Positions 25,949-35,810 of a stretch of 64,000 bases of DNA are shown piece after piece. Position numbers and translations under genes: made by a program. The stretch comes from Peptococcaceae bacterium CEB3 (GTDB lineage Bacteria; Bacillota; Desulfitobacteriia; Desulfitobacteriales; Desulfitobacteriaceae). The stretch lies in the NCBI GenBank assembly GCA_001029295.1, contig LDXJ01000052.1:46912-110911 (forward strand). Direction: 5' to 3'. The notes beneath the pieces were generated by a model that was given only the letters and a program-made list of their open reading frames with translations, was not told where the DNA came from and did no database searches. Numbering within the stretch: the stretch's first letter is position 1; each line of letters opens with the position of its first letter.

Positions 25949-26686
25949 TTAGACACACGACTCCAGCAACTTCTTCAAATTCTCGGTGGTCGCTTCGGCG
26001 ACCTCGGCTTTCGTTACTCCCTTCAGCGATGCTACCATGTCACATGTGTCAGCCACATGTGCTGGTTCATTTGAATCTGTTTCCAGCACTATCTCATTAA
26101 GAGTTAGAGTCTCCAGTACCGGGTTAACTGCGGGGAGGTTACGCTTGTTAATAGAGATGAGGAATCCTCTTTGGCGATACTGACGAGCTTCATCGACCGA
26201 ACCGAGAAAGCCATGAATGATACCCCTTGGCGGGTGATCCATAAACTGGTCAAAGACCTTCAAGATTTCCTTACTGGCACCCCTGTCATGTACTATAAGA
26301 AATAGATTTCTGTTGACGGCCAAACCCACTTGTGCACGAAAGGCTTCTAGCTGGACCTCCAGAGGAAGTGGTGCCAATTCAGTTCGGAAATCATCGGACC
26401 TCCGGCGCATCACGTCGATTCCAGTTTCGCTGATTGCTGTCACTTTACCCTTTTTAATTAATTCGGCCATGGCACTTTCCGTTTCCGGCGTAAAAAGATC
26501 GGCCCGCCAAGGATGAACACCAATACATGCCTTTACCTGGCTGTACTTTTCGGCTAAAGAAACATTCATCCGCGAAGTCGTCAGATCTATGGCGGCTGCC
26601 AGTATGATGCCCACATCATTACTTTGTGCCCTGCCTAAAGCCGCAGCCGGGTCCTGGTCCAAATGCGAATGCACATCTGCTAACAT
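25949..26686 (-). CDS. TatD-family metal-dependent hydrolase
   Basis: 245 aa, TIM-barrel pattern. Metal ligands appear in order: HSHLD, ISETGID, LIVHDRG, IIHGF and VLETDSNEP. TatD proteins are Mg-dependent 3'-5' DNases and quality-control hydrolases. Complete length. The final helix (VTKAEVAEATTENLKKLLE) is typical of the family. Confidence 0.82.
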   Translation of the reverse strand: MLADVHSHLDQDPAAALGRAQSNDVGIILAAAIDLTTSRMNVSLAEKYSQVKACIGVHPWRADLFTPETESAMAELIKKGKVTAISETGIDVMRRRSDDFRTELAPLPLEVQLEAFRAQVGLAVNRNLFLIVHDRGASKEILKVFDQFMDHPPRGIIHGFLGSVDEARQYRQRGFLISINKRNLPAVNPVLETLTLNEIVLETDSNEPAHVADTCDMVASLKGVTKAEVAEATTENLKKLLESCV

Positions 26687-26823
26687 AGTCTCTGTAAATT
26701 AGCCCGTTTACCCTTCTCCCGGAGGCGTACACCCCTACCAACATGTCTGGCCCCAGTTATACGAGCCGACAGATACTCCTTTATGCCACAGAACGGGCAG
26801 TCGACAAGGTAACAAAGTAGTTT

Positions 26824-27369
26824 TCACTGTTTGCAATAACCAGCTGATACTTGCCGTCCTACCAAAGAATTACAAAAATGAATTTCCTCGACTTGTAAAA
26901 GAGCGTTGAGGTTGCCGCTAAAAGTAGTCTGATAGCGGAAACCTCCATCCTCATATAGGTAGTTTGCCAACAGGTTTCCACAACAGCCCAATAGGTGGGC
27001 AGATCTAGCTTTTTTCAAGAAACCATAGATCTCCTTTTCCGCAATAGACGTATTCTCCAAGGCGTAGCCAATATAGTCGCAGGACCAAATTGGAATTCGT
27101 AGCACCTTGGAAAAAATATACTCGACACCGCTATATGGATTAAAACCCCGGTAAGAATCGGTAAATGTATACTGCTCCTGCTCCAATTCAAAATGCCAAT
27201 CGTAAATATCCCCTGGAGAATACGGATTGTAAGTGGGACTTTTCTTAACGTAACATTCATTCCGTCCTGTGATTATGATATTGAACAATTTAGCTTGCGT
27301 AATCACTGAAAGAAGCCCTCCCAATAGTTGTAAGGGGTCAAGAACCAAAATAGCTCCAGCGGTGAACAC
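26824..27369 (-). CDS. DUF5680-domain protein
   Basis: About 181 aa if it begins at GTG 27369; the true start may be internal. Conserved stretches PYSPGDIYDWHFE, YRGFNPYSGVEYIFSK and PIWSCDYIGY identify DUF5680. No catalytic mechanism is known. It follows the VOC gene with no gap. Confidence 0.7.
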   Translation of the reverse strand: MFTAGAILVLDPLQLLGGLLSVITQAKLFNIIITGRNECYVKKSPTYNPYSPGDIYDWHFELEQEQYTFTDSYRGFNPYSGVEYIFSKVLRIPIWSCDYIGYALENTSIAEKEIYGFLKKARSAHLLGCCGNLLANYLYEDGGFRYQTTFSGNLNALLQVEEIHFCNSLVGRQVSAGYCKQ

Positions 27370-27726
27370 CTACTTAAAATGTTGCACATACTCAAATATT
27401 GTTCCGTCGGGGTGTTCTACCGTCATATTCCTACCTGTTGGTACTTCCTTAACGCCTCTTATGATTTTAGCTCCTGTTTGCTCAAGATAACTTTTGAATT
27501 CCTGTACGGAATCAACGAGAAAGGTGGCTTTTGTGTTTCGGAAAGGTTTTAAGGTTTCGTTCGAACCGGCGATTAATAAAATATCTCCCACGATTGCCAA
27601 TTCTAAATGCACCTCAGGGTAGGCAAATCTCATCTCGGCCTTTGTCCCCAGAAGTTCTTCATAAAATGACAAGGCTGAATCTAATTTATCAACATAGACC
27701 CTTATTAGAGTTTTGAGTATTTTCAT
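27370..27726 (-). CDS. VOC-superfamily (glyoxalase/dioxygenase-like) protein
   Basis: 118 aa from ATG 27726 (another ATG at 27738 lies too close to AAAGG). The single beta-alpha-beta-beta-beta repeat pair LIRVYVDKLDSALSFYEELL and VEHPDGTIFEYVQ marks the VOC fold. Metal ligands are not all evident. Substrate unknown. Confidence 0.75.
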   Translation of the reverse strand: MKILKTLIRVYVDKLDSALSFYEELLGTKAEMRFAYPEVHLELAIVGDILLIAGSNETLKPFRNTKATFLVDSVQEFKSYLEQTGAKIIRGVKEVPTGRNMTVEHPDGTIFEYVQHFK

Positions 27727-27958
27727 TCTGTTCGCCATCCTTTTCTTTAGTTACCATGGTTGCGAGATGCTACGGCATCAGCAAGGAGTCTTCAGCGGAC
27801 CTTAGAACCGGAAAAGCGATTGAGGGTCGCCCATTCACTCTCCTGCGCGTGCACCATATTCCTGAACTTACAAAAGAGGCTGCGACGCTGAGGAATGAGT
27901 TCGCGATTCCGCTCTGACAACTGTGTAGGTGGCTCCTCTGCCGCTACTTGCCTCTCCT

Positions 27959-28618
27959 TTAAAGAATCTCCCGGATGTTCAATGTGACATGATAAGTCTG
28001 TTCCGGTCCGTTGACAAACCGGCCCAGGCGCTCAATGAAGTTCACGAGTTCAGGGGTCGTAAACTGCCTGTCGATATTCACCAGATAGGATTCGGCCTCA
28101 CCCGGCTGCGGCTGAACCGGAGCAACGGTCTCTGTCGCATCCGGCGTTTTAGGGCGATTGTCTGAACGCAGCCGGTCGAGATGCTCAACCGCTGCCGGAC
28201 CGACTAGAACGTTGTTTCCTCTGATTCTTACCACTTCATATTTGCCGAAAAAGGAACTGACGGCAGCAGGCGGGCACTTCCACGCATCCATAATTTCCTT
28301 GTTCTTGTGCAGCCTGCGCAGTTCGGCGGCGGCTTTTTGTGCATCCTTGAAATCCAAAGCATCGAAGTCCTCACGCGTAGGTATTTCTCCTTTGAGAATG
28401 CGTTCCAAGATCTCCATCAGTCGAATCTCCCCTATCGTTGTAATACGTAGGACCCCAGGATAAACCACAAGCCGTCGCTGAAACCCCGTCAAGCTCTCGC
28501 TGGGAGTCCGGACGCTTTCGTGCTTCCGTGTCCTCGACGCTCTATGGCGTGCGCCGCTGGCGGCCCGCTTTTGTTCCCGGATTTCGTCTTGCAGTATCTG
28601 TTCGATGTTTTCACGCAT
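27959..28618 (-). CDS. Hypothetical protein beside the restriction enzyme
   Basis: 219 aa. A basic, Arg-rich head is followed by a helical middle (MEILERILKGEIPTREDFDA, then KAAAELRRLHKNKEI) and an acidic tail. No catalytic motif is seen. It lies 73 bases downstream of the restriction-modification gene. Confidence 0.5.
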   Translation of the reverse strand: MRENIEQILQDEIREQKRAASGARHRASRTRKHESVRTPSESLTGFQRRLVVYPGVLRITTIGEIRLMEILERILKGEIPTREDFDALDFKDAQKAAAELRRLHKNKEIMDAWKCPPAAVSSFFGKYEVVRIRGNNVLVGPAAVEHLDRLRSDNRPKTPDATETVAPVQPQPGEAESYLVNIDRQFTTPELVNFIERLGRFVNGPEQTYHVTLNIREIL

Positions 28619-28691
28619 AGCCGCCCAAATTCTCCTTGTCCGACCTCATTTTGATATAATCACATGTTAGTGCATTGGGCGATGTACACTG

Positions 28692-31600
28692 CTACAACTC
28701 CACCTTTTGCGTGATGAGCGTGTTTAGCTTCTCCAGCACCTCCCGCTTGTACTGCTCGATGGTGGCATAGACTGCCGCAATCTCCTGCTGCGCCGTTAGG
28801 CTTATCGCGCCGTTTTCGTCAACTGGAAGCGGAACCTGTACATTCGCAATCATGGAAGGATAGAGTTTGGTGAACTCGTCTGCGCCCCGGTCGCCCTTGC
28901 GTCCTTTGGCGAGCCTGCGGAAAATCGGCTGTAAGATGTATTTCAGGTATTGGATGTCTATCCCCTCTTGTTTGGGAAGAAGGACACCTCTGTCGCCGTT
29001 GATTGAGAATCGGTCGTTGAGGATCGTAACGGTTCCGGCGAAGCCATTCGTTGACCAGCTTAGATATTGCCCATCAAAGTCGTATGTGTCTATATGCGTC
29101 AAGGGGTTGTTTGAGGAAGCGGAGTAAACTGGGTAGCTGCCCTTGTACATGTCTCCATACTTCTTGGTGAACATACTCTTGCCCTTCACGGGTATGAGAA
29201 CTTCGCTCAAGGGTATCTCGCGCATCGCATAATTACTCAGTTCTAATACAATATTATAACTTTCGATTTCGGCGGCTTTCTGCGCCAACATGCTCTGTAT
29301 ATCCGCAAGCACTGTGTACCTGCCAGCAACTTCCAACTGCGCCACAATGTCATAGTTCTCTTCTTCATCAACAGGAATGTGGAATTCTAAGTCGGTTATC
29401 ATGAACGGTGGCAGGGAGGTATACTCATTTTGACCGTTGTCACCAATGCGCCCTTTTTTGGTTTCGCGGAAGATTGGCTCAAGGACGCTCTTGACATAGG
29501 CGATGTTGATGTTAGCATGTTTCGGCAATAATATGCCTCTATGGTTCGTTGCGGAAAAAGGGCGGTCATGGATCATTATATATCCGGCAAGCCCATCAAT
29601 TGCCCAAGTCAAACAAGGTACACTGTAATCATAAGTGTCGATGCTGCCAAATGCCTTGGCAGTGTTACCGGAGAAAAGCGGATATCCTCCTTGATGGCTT
29701 TTTGCGTAGGATTTTGTATATGTACCGCTGCCTCGTTCTACAGCAAATACATCGCGTACTTTGACACGGGTCATGGCATATTCAGATTTTTTTTTTAGCA
29801 GCTCGCGAAGCGGTTCCTCGAACTCTGTAATAGATGCAGCGACGTCGTTGATGACCGAGATGAAGCCTTCAACTGAAATGGTGTTTATCTCTTCCTCTAT
29901 CCCAAGCTCAATCTTTTCTTCCTGCGTCCACCACCGTTCGACCGACCAGTGCGAGCCATTGTAAAAGTCGTCGATGCTCACGATTTTGCATCTCTTATCT
30001 GTCGTCGTATACCGTATCCGGGCACCTTTGAACATGTTAAAGCCGGTGGCGGCGGCATCCAAGTCGTTCTGCTCAATGTCAAAGCGGTAGACATCACGAG
30101 TTTCGCCGATCTCGGAACACAAGTAAGTAAAGACGGGGGTAGTCTGCCGCTCTTTCGTCGTTACGCCACCTGATGTATTGGAGATTTTCTTCGTTAGTGC
30201 CATGATGTACGTCTTTTTGTTGGTGGTGAAGAAAGTGTTCAGTGGCAGTGATATGACTGCATCAATGAAACACTCTTCCAAGATGAAGTCGCGCAACCGC
30301 CTGTCATTACTGCGGTTCATAATGCCATCCGGCACAACGACAAACGCCTTCCCGCCGGGTTTGAGTGCGCGGATAATCCACTCCATAAACAAGCCTTCAA
30401 TACCCATCGCGCTTACAGAGAAGTACTGCTTTAAGGCGATGTCCTTGGCTATCTCATCCTTCAGGTTGCTGGAACCGCTCATGACGTAGGGCGGATTGGT
30501 AAGTATCAAATCATACTCTTCTTGCGTCGGGTGGGCGAGCGTTCCGAGGATGGAGTTAGTTTGGAGCAGAAACGTATCGTTGAATAGTCGGGCAAACTGC
30601 TGCGTGATATTGGAATTTTCCCGAATCAGGGAGGACAGATAAATGAGCATATTCGCTTTGGCAAGGATGATGGTTTTTTGCTCATCCTTGTCAAAGCCTT
30701 TGTCGAAACCGGAAAGCGTGACCAGCGGCTTCAACTCGCCGTTTTCCACCTTGAGGTATCTGTGAATGTCGTGAAGAATTGGTTCCAACAGAAATTTACC
30801 AACACCACAAGCCGGGTCGCAGATTTTCATACCTGCGCTGATGTCCGCCATGCTGACGATAGCGCGGACAACTTTGAGCGGCGTAAAAAACTGTCCCCAG
30901 TTCTTTTTGCTGATGGATTCCTTGAGGAAAGTCTCGAAGAGCTTGCTCTTAAAATCGTAGTCGATGTTCTCAAGCGTCCCGAACTCCTCAAAACGCAGCA
31001 AGATTTTCTTGAACACGGTGGCGTAGCCCGAAACGGCTTTGTCATCCTTTGAAACAAAGATAGTCCCATTAATGATTGTCGTTTTGTCTTTCGGGTTGCC
31101 GGGGAACAGTCGCTTGATTTCGGGGCGCACGGTCGTGGCGTAATACTCGATGACTTGATTGTCAGAGTTGGTTTTATAGCGATTGAGTAAATCGTGGAAA
31201 GAATAGAACCCTGTCAATACGCCGAGGTCGCTAAGGTATTTGAAAATGAATATCTCAACGAAAGTATAAAGACAGTTTTCTGGCGTTGCGCCAGAAACCG
31301 ACCACAAGTCCTGCCACACCCGCTGCGCCAGCGGCAGGGGGTCAACAACGGCAGCAGCAAGGATGGTATCGTTGGTAGCGGATATAGACGCAATCACTTT
31401 GTTAATCAGCTTGACACACTCAACGTCATCTTTGTTGAAGTTCAGAGCTATGCGGGAACCGTCTTCGGCCGTGATTTCGTTACCCGTGAGAGGGTTAATC
31501 CAGAACGTTCTTTTGCCGTCGGTGACAATATAGATATGCGCCCCTAAAACCCGCGCCACATCGATTTCCTGTGCGATAGCAGCTTGGATGAGTTTCGGCG

Positions 31601-31826
31601 TTTTTAGTTGGGCGGGCGTTTTATACTCAATCGCAGCGATAACCTGTGGCTTTTTTATAATCAATGCATCAGGCTTCTTGCCTTCGAACTCATCGTAATC
31701 CCTATTGGAGATAATTCTTGCGCTCTTTAGGGCTTTGAGAGTGGTATTTCCGATGTTATAAAAACTCCATGCACCCATCGTTTCAGGAGCTTCTATCAGG
31801 TTGCGTTGAATAAGTTCCTCGCTCAT
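28692..31826 (-). CDS. Fused restriction-modification enzyme (nuclease-methylase-two specificity domains)
   Basis: 1044 aa from ATG 31826 (after AAGGAG). Residues 50-70 carry a PD-(D/E)xK nuclease motif: PDALI then AAIEYKT. The N6-adenine methylase has DPACGVGKFLLEP (SAM site) and catalytic TNPPYVM near 443. Two HsdS-like target-recognition domains follow (about 700-850 and 870-1040), each ending in GRxGDxG...P-M and a helical spacer. All activities in one chain point to a type IIG-like or single-chain type I enzyme that recognises a bipartite site. Its start overlaps the HTH gene stop. Confidence 0.82.
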   Translation of the reverse strand: MSEELIQRNLIEAPETMGAWSFYNIGNTTLKALKSARIISNRDYDEFEGKKPDALIIKKPQVIAAIEYKTPAQLKTPKLIQAAIAQEIDVARVLGAHIYIVTDGKRTFWINPLTGNEITAEDGSRIALNFNKDDVECVKLINKVIASISATNDTILAAAVVDPLPLAQRVWQDLWSVSGATPENCLYTFVEIFIFKYLSDLGVLTGFYSFHDLLNRYKTNSDNQVIEYYATTVRPEIKRLFPGNPKDKTTIINGTIFVSKDDKAVSGYATVFKKILLRFEEFGTLENIDYDFKSKLFETFLKESISKKNWGQFFTPLKVVRAIVSMADISAGMKICDPACGVGKFLLEPILHDIHRYLKVENGELKPLVTLSGFDKGFDKDEQKTIILAKANMLIYLSSLIRENSNITQQFARLFNDTFLLQTNSILGTLAHPTQEEYDLILTNPPYVMSGSSNLKDEIAKDIALKQYFSVSAMGIEGLFMEWIIRALKPGGKAFVVVPDGIMNRSNDRRLRDFILEECFIDAVISLPLNTFFTTNKKTYIMALTKKISNTSGGVTTKERQTTPVFTYLCSEIGETRDVYRFDIEQNDLDAAATGFNMFKGARIRYTTTDKRCKIVSIDDFYNGSHWSVERWWTQEEKIELGIEEEINTISVEGFISVINDVAASITEFEEPLRELLKKKSEYAMTRVKVRDVFAVERGSGTYTKSYAKSHQGGYPLFSGNTAKAFGSIDTYDYSVPCLTWAIDGLAGYIMIHDRPFSATNHRGILLPKHANINIAYVKSVLEPIFRETKKGRIGDNGQNEYTSLPPFMITDLEFHIPVDEEENYDIVAQLEVAGRYTVLADIQSMLAQKAAEIESYNIVLELSNYAMREIPLSEVLIPVKGKSMFTKKYGDMYKGSYPVYSASSNNPLTHIDTYDFDGQYLSWSTNGFAGTVTILNDRFSINGDRGVLLPKQEGIDIQYLKYILQPIFRRLAKGRKGDRGADEFTKLYPSMIANVQVPLPVDENGAISLTAQQEIAAVYATIEQYKREVLEKLNTLITQKVEL

Positions 31827-32068
31827 TGGTTTTCGGCTCCTTCCTTGCATCTAACATTACGACTCTTCCTTCTGAACTCATCGGCCATCTTGTGTTCCCT
31901 AAAGTTTATGAGCATGGCAATCGGGTACCTTCTGTGTCCCCCAGCGGTTCGCAGTGGCACCAAAATACCATTCTTTTCCCATCGCCTTAGGCTTACTTCC
32001 GAAACGCCCAGCATGTGTGCTGCCTTTTTTATGCCCAAACTTTCTTCAGGATCATCTTCGGAAGCCAC
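31823..32068 (-). CDS. MerR/excisionase-like HTH protein
   Basis: 81 aa from GTG 32068 (6 bases after AGGGGGG). GIKKAAHMLGVSEVSLRRWE then GGHRRYP is a MerR-type HTH and wing. ATGA overlap with the restriction gene suggests it controls that gene, as small C proteins do in other restriction systems. Confidence 0.65.
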   Translation of the reverse strand: MASEDDPEESLGIKKAAHMLGVSEVSLRRWEKNGILVPLRTAGGHRRYPIAMLINFREHKMADEFRRKSRNVRCKEGAENQ

Positions 32069-32243
32069 TGCAGTCCCCCCTGTTGGCAGCCCGGCAAAAC
32101 TATTCAAACCCGGTCAAACTTGATCATTTTAGGCAATACTACCAAATCATGTGGCGTTTCGCTCTTACTGCTATTTATTTAATTATTCTATAACGACTGC
32201 TCGTATTCCTGGCTCAAGAACAAGCACACCCAAAAATTTTGTG

Positions 32244-33638
32244 CTACCCTCTTCTCCCCACCACCCCCTCCAATATCCTCTCCAAGTTCCTCTCCCGCAC
32301 GAAATACACCGGCTTACCCTGCTCTATGGCCTCCTCTTTGAGCCACCACATCACCGCATGAGCACCAAACCGGGTGAGGAACACAAAAATATCCGCTTCA
32401 CGCGCGAGTGCCTGGAGCTTGATGTCCACCTTGTCTCCATCATGCCAAATCACCCGATACCCGTCGTTGATTTCCTCATTCGGCAACCCCACGATCAGAA
32501 TCGTTTTCCCGACCAAACCAGACAGGTCAACTTTCTCGGGAACGGCTGGGACCAAAATATCTTCATCTGCTTCGCTCTCTTCTTCCGGCTCTTCATCGTT
32601 GGGAATGAGCGCGGACAGCCTCTCAATCTCATCCCGCAACTCATTGATCAATCCTTTGAATTCCCGGATCTTTCGCGCGTCGTCGGCTTGACGATCTATG
32701 ACCACCGGTTTCGCTTCCAGCTGCCGCTTCGCCTGTGCCAGTTCTTCCCGGAGTTTTCCGGTTTCCTGCCGCAGATTCATCAGCTCCTGACTGAATTTAA
32801 ATGCCCTTTTCTTCTGCTTTTCCAGTTCGCGGCCTAACTGTCCAATGCGCTCAAAGAGTACGCCAGCCTCGCCGGATTTCTTGCGGATGACACGGCTGAG
32901 TTTTTCGGTCCGATACTTTTCCAGTTCTTCCGGCAATGGCAAATGGAGTGTTAGGTACGTAACGCGCTCTCTGCCGTAGGCTTGTACCCACCTGTCCATC
33001 GGCCAGGTGTCAATCGGCACCCAGACGAATTCCTCGTGTACGAGATACCGATTTCCCGCCCGCCAAAACGCGGTTTTTTCCGCGTCTGTCGTATAGCGTT
33101 TTTCGGCATCTTTGCGCCAAGCCGCGATACTGGCACTGAAGGGCAGAACAGGTACGCCCAATGCCTTATATGCCTCCGCGAATTCATTTTGGGAGAGCTC
33201 TTTCAGCAGCTCCCGCCATTTTGGCTGCGCAAAGGCGTAATACTCAGCCCAAAATGCCTCCTCCTGCTCCTGGAAACACTCCTTTACTTTTGCCAATCCG
33301 CGCTCATACTCGGCTTGTTCTTCGGGAGACATGACCACGCCATACGGGCTGTCGCCGCTTGCCACGACCGTCAGTTCTGGCGAACCCAGTGGTTGAGCAA
33401 AACACCGCGCCATTTTCCCATTCGTAATGTCATAGACAGCCATGGTTTCGGGCATATGTTCACCCCCACACTGGGGACAGGCAAAAGGCGTTATCGGAAA
33501 GTTGGTGTGCCCTAGCTGGACGTCCAGCTCCTCGAAACTCTCAACCGGCTCGTACTCATGCACCCGGCTAGAAACGATCTTTCGACACGTTTTGCACAAG
33601 TATTCCAGATGAGCTACCAGATGAATCTTTTTGGGCAT
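32244..33638 (-). CDS. DUF2325-domain protein with zinc head and coiled coil
   Basis: 464 aa. Zinc ribbon at residues 15-62 (CKTC...CPQCGGEH), a central long coiled coil (about 245-345), an acidic hinge, and a C-terminal DUF2325 module (KTILIVGLPNEE, DIFVFLTRFGAHAVMW). DUF2325 proteins are of unknown function and resemble nucleotide- or ligand-binding Rossmann-like folds. A role in the adjacent restriction island is possible but unproven. Confidence 0.65.
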   Translation of the reverse strand: MPKKIHLVAHLEYLCKTCRKIVSSRVHEYEPVESFEELDVQLGHTNFPITPFACPQCGGEHMPETMAVYDITNGKMARCFAQPLGSPELTVVASGDSPYGVVMSPEEQAEYERGLAKVKECFQEQEEAFWAEYYAFAQPKWRELLKELSQNEFAEAYKALGVPVLPFSASIAAWRKDAEKRYTTDAEKTAFWRAGNRYLVHEEFVWVPIDTWPMDRWVQAYGRERVTYLTLHLPLPEELEKYRTEKLSRVIRKKSGEAGVLFERIGQLGRELEKQKKRAFKFSQELMNLRQETGKLREELAQAKRQLEAKPVVIDRQADDARKIREFKGLINELRDEIERLSALIPNDEEPEEESEADEDILVPAVPEKVDLSGLVGKTILIVGLPNEEINDGYRVIWHDGDKVDIKLQALAREADIFVFLTRFGAHAVMWWLKEEAIEQGKPVYFVRERNLERILEGVVGRRG

Positions 33639-33667
33639 CTAGCACCTCCCTTTGTCTTGCTGAAATC

Positions 33668-34684
33668 TTATTGTCTGGCAAGCATCGCCTCAAAATCCGC
33701 GTGTGCCTCCTTCATCACACCGGGATTGCGGGTCAGGAGATCCAACTCATGATTCCGGGTAAACGCATCGTAGCTGCCATTGGCACTGCCGATGATTGTG
33801 ACGTGGTCCGTGACGATCATCTTAGCGTGGAGCACCTGGTTGCCTGGATAAAACTTTACTTGCACCCCTACATTGCTCAACTGTTTCGCCGCTCGACTAT
33901 TGATTTCCTTCTCCATGCGCGTATCGAGCAGCACTTGGACCTTTGCACCGGCTTTGGCGCGTTCGGCCAGTTTGCCGATGATTTGACGGTTCGACAACTC
34001 GAAGAGTGCTGCCTGAATGGTCTGTGCATGATTAAGTTCAGTTAAGATGGCTTTCAGTAGCGGTCTCCCTGAAAGGATGTCTTGAGCTGATGTGTTCTCT
34101 AATGGGACACCCGCCGGAATCGTCGCCCCCAGTTTGCGCCAGTCACTCTCAAAGACGCTTTGGGCTTCTTTGGCCGTTGCGCCATGCGTATACACATCGG
34201 CATCGGCATTTTCGACACTTCCATAGCCCCAGTTCATCCCGCCGATCAACACCTGGCTATCATCGACGACGAGCATCTTGGCATGTTGGATACCACTTTT
34301 TTCAATAAGTGGTGCAACAGCTATCTGAACCTTGACATGGTGCGCTTCGAGTTCTGGAATCGCCTTGGCCGTCTCTCTTTCACTTCCATCAAGCACGGCG
34401 AGAACAGGAATCCCACTCTCAGCCTTTTGCTCCAAAAGTGCAATCTCGCGTGCATCGCCCAGTTCATACATCTCAAGAAGGATCGAGTGCTGGGCGGAGC
34501 GAATCATATTGTCCGCCCGATCAAAAATGGCTTGGCCTTCAAGAAGGGACGGCTGGGTGATTGATGTTGCCGGTGGAGTGGCTGCCGGGACAGACGGTGC
34601 AATGTTTGCATTGGTTGCACCCGAGCACCCTGCAAGAAGAAAGATACCTAACAGTGGAGCGATCCAGCGAAACGATATGCGCAT
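33668..34684 (-). CDS. Phospholipase D-like lipoprotein
   Basis: 338 aa from ATG 34684. A lipoprotein signal peptide ends in the lipobox LLAGC. Two PLD HKD motifs are present: HAKMLVVDD with GGMNW, and HAKMIVTDH with GSANGS, so one chain holds a full active site. Acts outside the membrane on phosphodiesters (lipid or DNA). A short zinc protein gene lies 7 bases upstream. Confidence 0.85.
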   Translation of the reverse strand: MRISFRWIAPLLGIFLLAGCSGATNANIAPSVPAATPPATSITQPSLLEGQAIFDRADNMIRSAQHSILLEMYELGDAREIALLEQKAESGIPVLAVLDGSERETAKAIPELEAHHVKVQIAVAPLIEKSGIQHAKMLVVDDSQVLIGGMNWGYGSVENADADVYTHGATAKEAQSVFESDWRKLGATIPAGVPLENTSAQDILSGRPLLKAILTELNHAQTIQAALFELSNRQIIGKLAERAKAGAKVQVLLDTRMEKEINSRAAKQLSNVGVQVKFYPGNQVLHAKMIVTDHVTIIGSANGSYDAFTRNHELDLLTRNPGVMKEAHADFEAMLARQ

Positions 34685-34691
34685 ACCTGGC

Positions 34692-34958
34692 TTAACCTCT
34701 CTTTTCTTGGTAGTACCGATGGAACTTTTTAGCACAATGATCGCAGTACTCACCGCGTCGTTCAGCCGATTTCCTGAGTTCTCCGCCGCACTGTGGGCAC
34801 AGGCCATTGGCACGGCGCGTATTGTAGAGCTTTTGTTTCTTCGCCCGCTCTTTGCACTTGTCTGAGCAATATGTTTCTCTTGATCCCAACGCAGTTCGGT
34901 AAAGTGTTCCGCAAACGGGGCAGTAGCGCCATTGCTGGGATTGGCGGGGTGTTGGCAT
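34692..34958 (-). CDS. Small zinc-finger protein
   Basis: 88 aa, basic. CPVC...CSDKC and CPQCGG...CDHC give two treble-clef-like zinc sites. Probably binds nucleic acid. Likely co-transcribed with the PLD gene. Confidence 0.6.
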   Translation of the reverse strand: MPTPRQSQQWRYCPVCGTLYRTALGSRETYCSDKCKERAKKQKLYNTRRANGLCPQCGGELRKSAERRGEYCDHCAKKFHRYYQEKRG

Positions 34959-35063
34959 CGCATTTTCCTTCTTCTCTCATTCTCTGTACGATAGTTTCTC
35001 CATGGCTCGCGCTTTTTCCTGCTCTATCGGGGTATGAGCACACTGCTTTCCCTCTCTATTCGT

Positions 35064-35624
35064 TCACAAGTTTAAATTCAAATAAATCTCGTCCGTGTCA
35101 TCCTGTGTCATTCCGATGTAGGCCAGGGTGATCCGGGGCGAGGAATGGTTGAAAATCTTTACTAACCGGTCGAGCGAATACCCGGCCTGGTACCCTTGAT
35201 AGCCAAACGTCTTTCGGAGAGTATGGGTCCCGATTCGTTCCCTAATCCCGACGAGCCGCGCTGCCTCGTTCAAAACGCGATAGGCTTGCTGGCGGGTAAT
35301 GGGACCGTCTCCCTTACGGCTGGCAAAGAGGAATGCCTCCTTTGGCACATTGGGCAGGAATTCTCTGAGTGCCTTGGTCGCTGTATCACTGATCGGGAAG
35401 TTCTTGACCTTGCCGGTTTTCTTTTCGCGAATCTCTATACGATCCCGAATCTTTCCGTTCTCGTTCTGAACATCGGCAACGCGAAGACGGAGCAGATCAC
35501 TGATCCGAAGACCGGAATTAATCCCCAAGACAAAGAGAACATAGTCCCTTGTACTGGAGGACTTGAGGATCTTTTTCATGGCTTCAATCTGTTTCTTGTC
35601 GCGGATCGGCTGGACAAATTCCAT
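35064..35624 (-). CDS. Small tyrosine recombinase (catalytic domain only)
   Basis: 186 aa from the ATG after AGAGGGG. Active-site residues: Arg in SGLRISDLLRLR, Lys in REKKTGK, THTLRKTFG (H-x-x-R), FNHSS and Tyr in AYIGM. The SAM-like core-binding domain is reduced. Compact recombinases of this kind occur in Bacillota chromosomes and plasmids and may resolve multimers. A perfect palindrome lies about 135 bases upstream. Confidence 0.85.
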   Translation of the reverse strand: MEFVQPIRDKKQIEAMKKILKSSSTRDYVLFVLGINSGLRISDLLRLRVADVQNENGKIRDRIEIREKKTGKVKNFPISDTATKALREFLPNVPKEAFLFASRKGDGPITRQQAYRVLNEAARLVGIRERIGTHTLRKTFGYQGYQAGYSLDRLVKIFNHSSPRITLAYIGMTQDDTDEIYLNLNL

Positions 35625-35757
35625 GTGTGGCCCCTCTTTTCTTATGTGCCTTATTCGTATTGTACTGCATTTTATGACACATTCCAAGTCGAACCCAAAA
35701 GATTTTTCGAGGGAGTAAACCCGCAAAGCCCTTCCTGGTGCGGATCTCAGGGTTTTC

Positions 35758-35792
35758 GCGAATGTAACACAATGTTATTGTGTTACATTCGC
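35758..35792. repeat. Perfect 15-bp inverted repeat upstream of the recombinase
   Basis: GCGAATGTAACACAA, 5-base centre TGTTA, TTGTGTTACATTCGC. The inner arms (11 bases around a 5-6 base centre) are sized like Xer-type recombinase sites. It could instead be an operator of the recombinase gene. Confidence 0.8.
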
Positions 35793-35810
35793 TTGGCGGC
35801 ATGTCAACGT

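Noticed and set aside
34685..34963. Longer N-terminus of the phospholipase D protein
   Set aside because: The extension overlaps a zinc-finger gene, and a lipoprotein signal peptide begins exactly at 34684.
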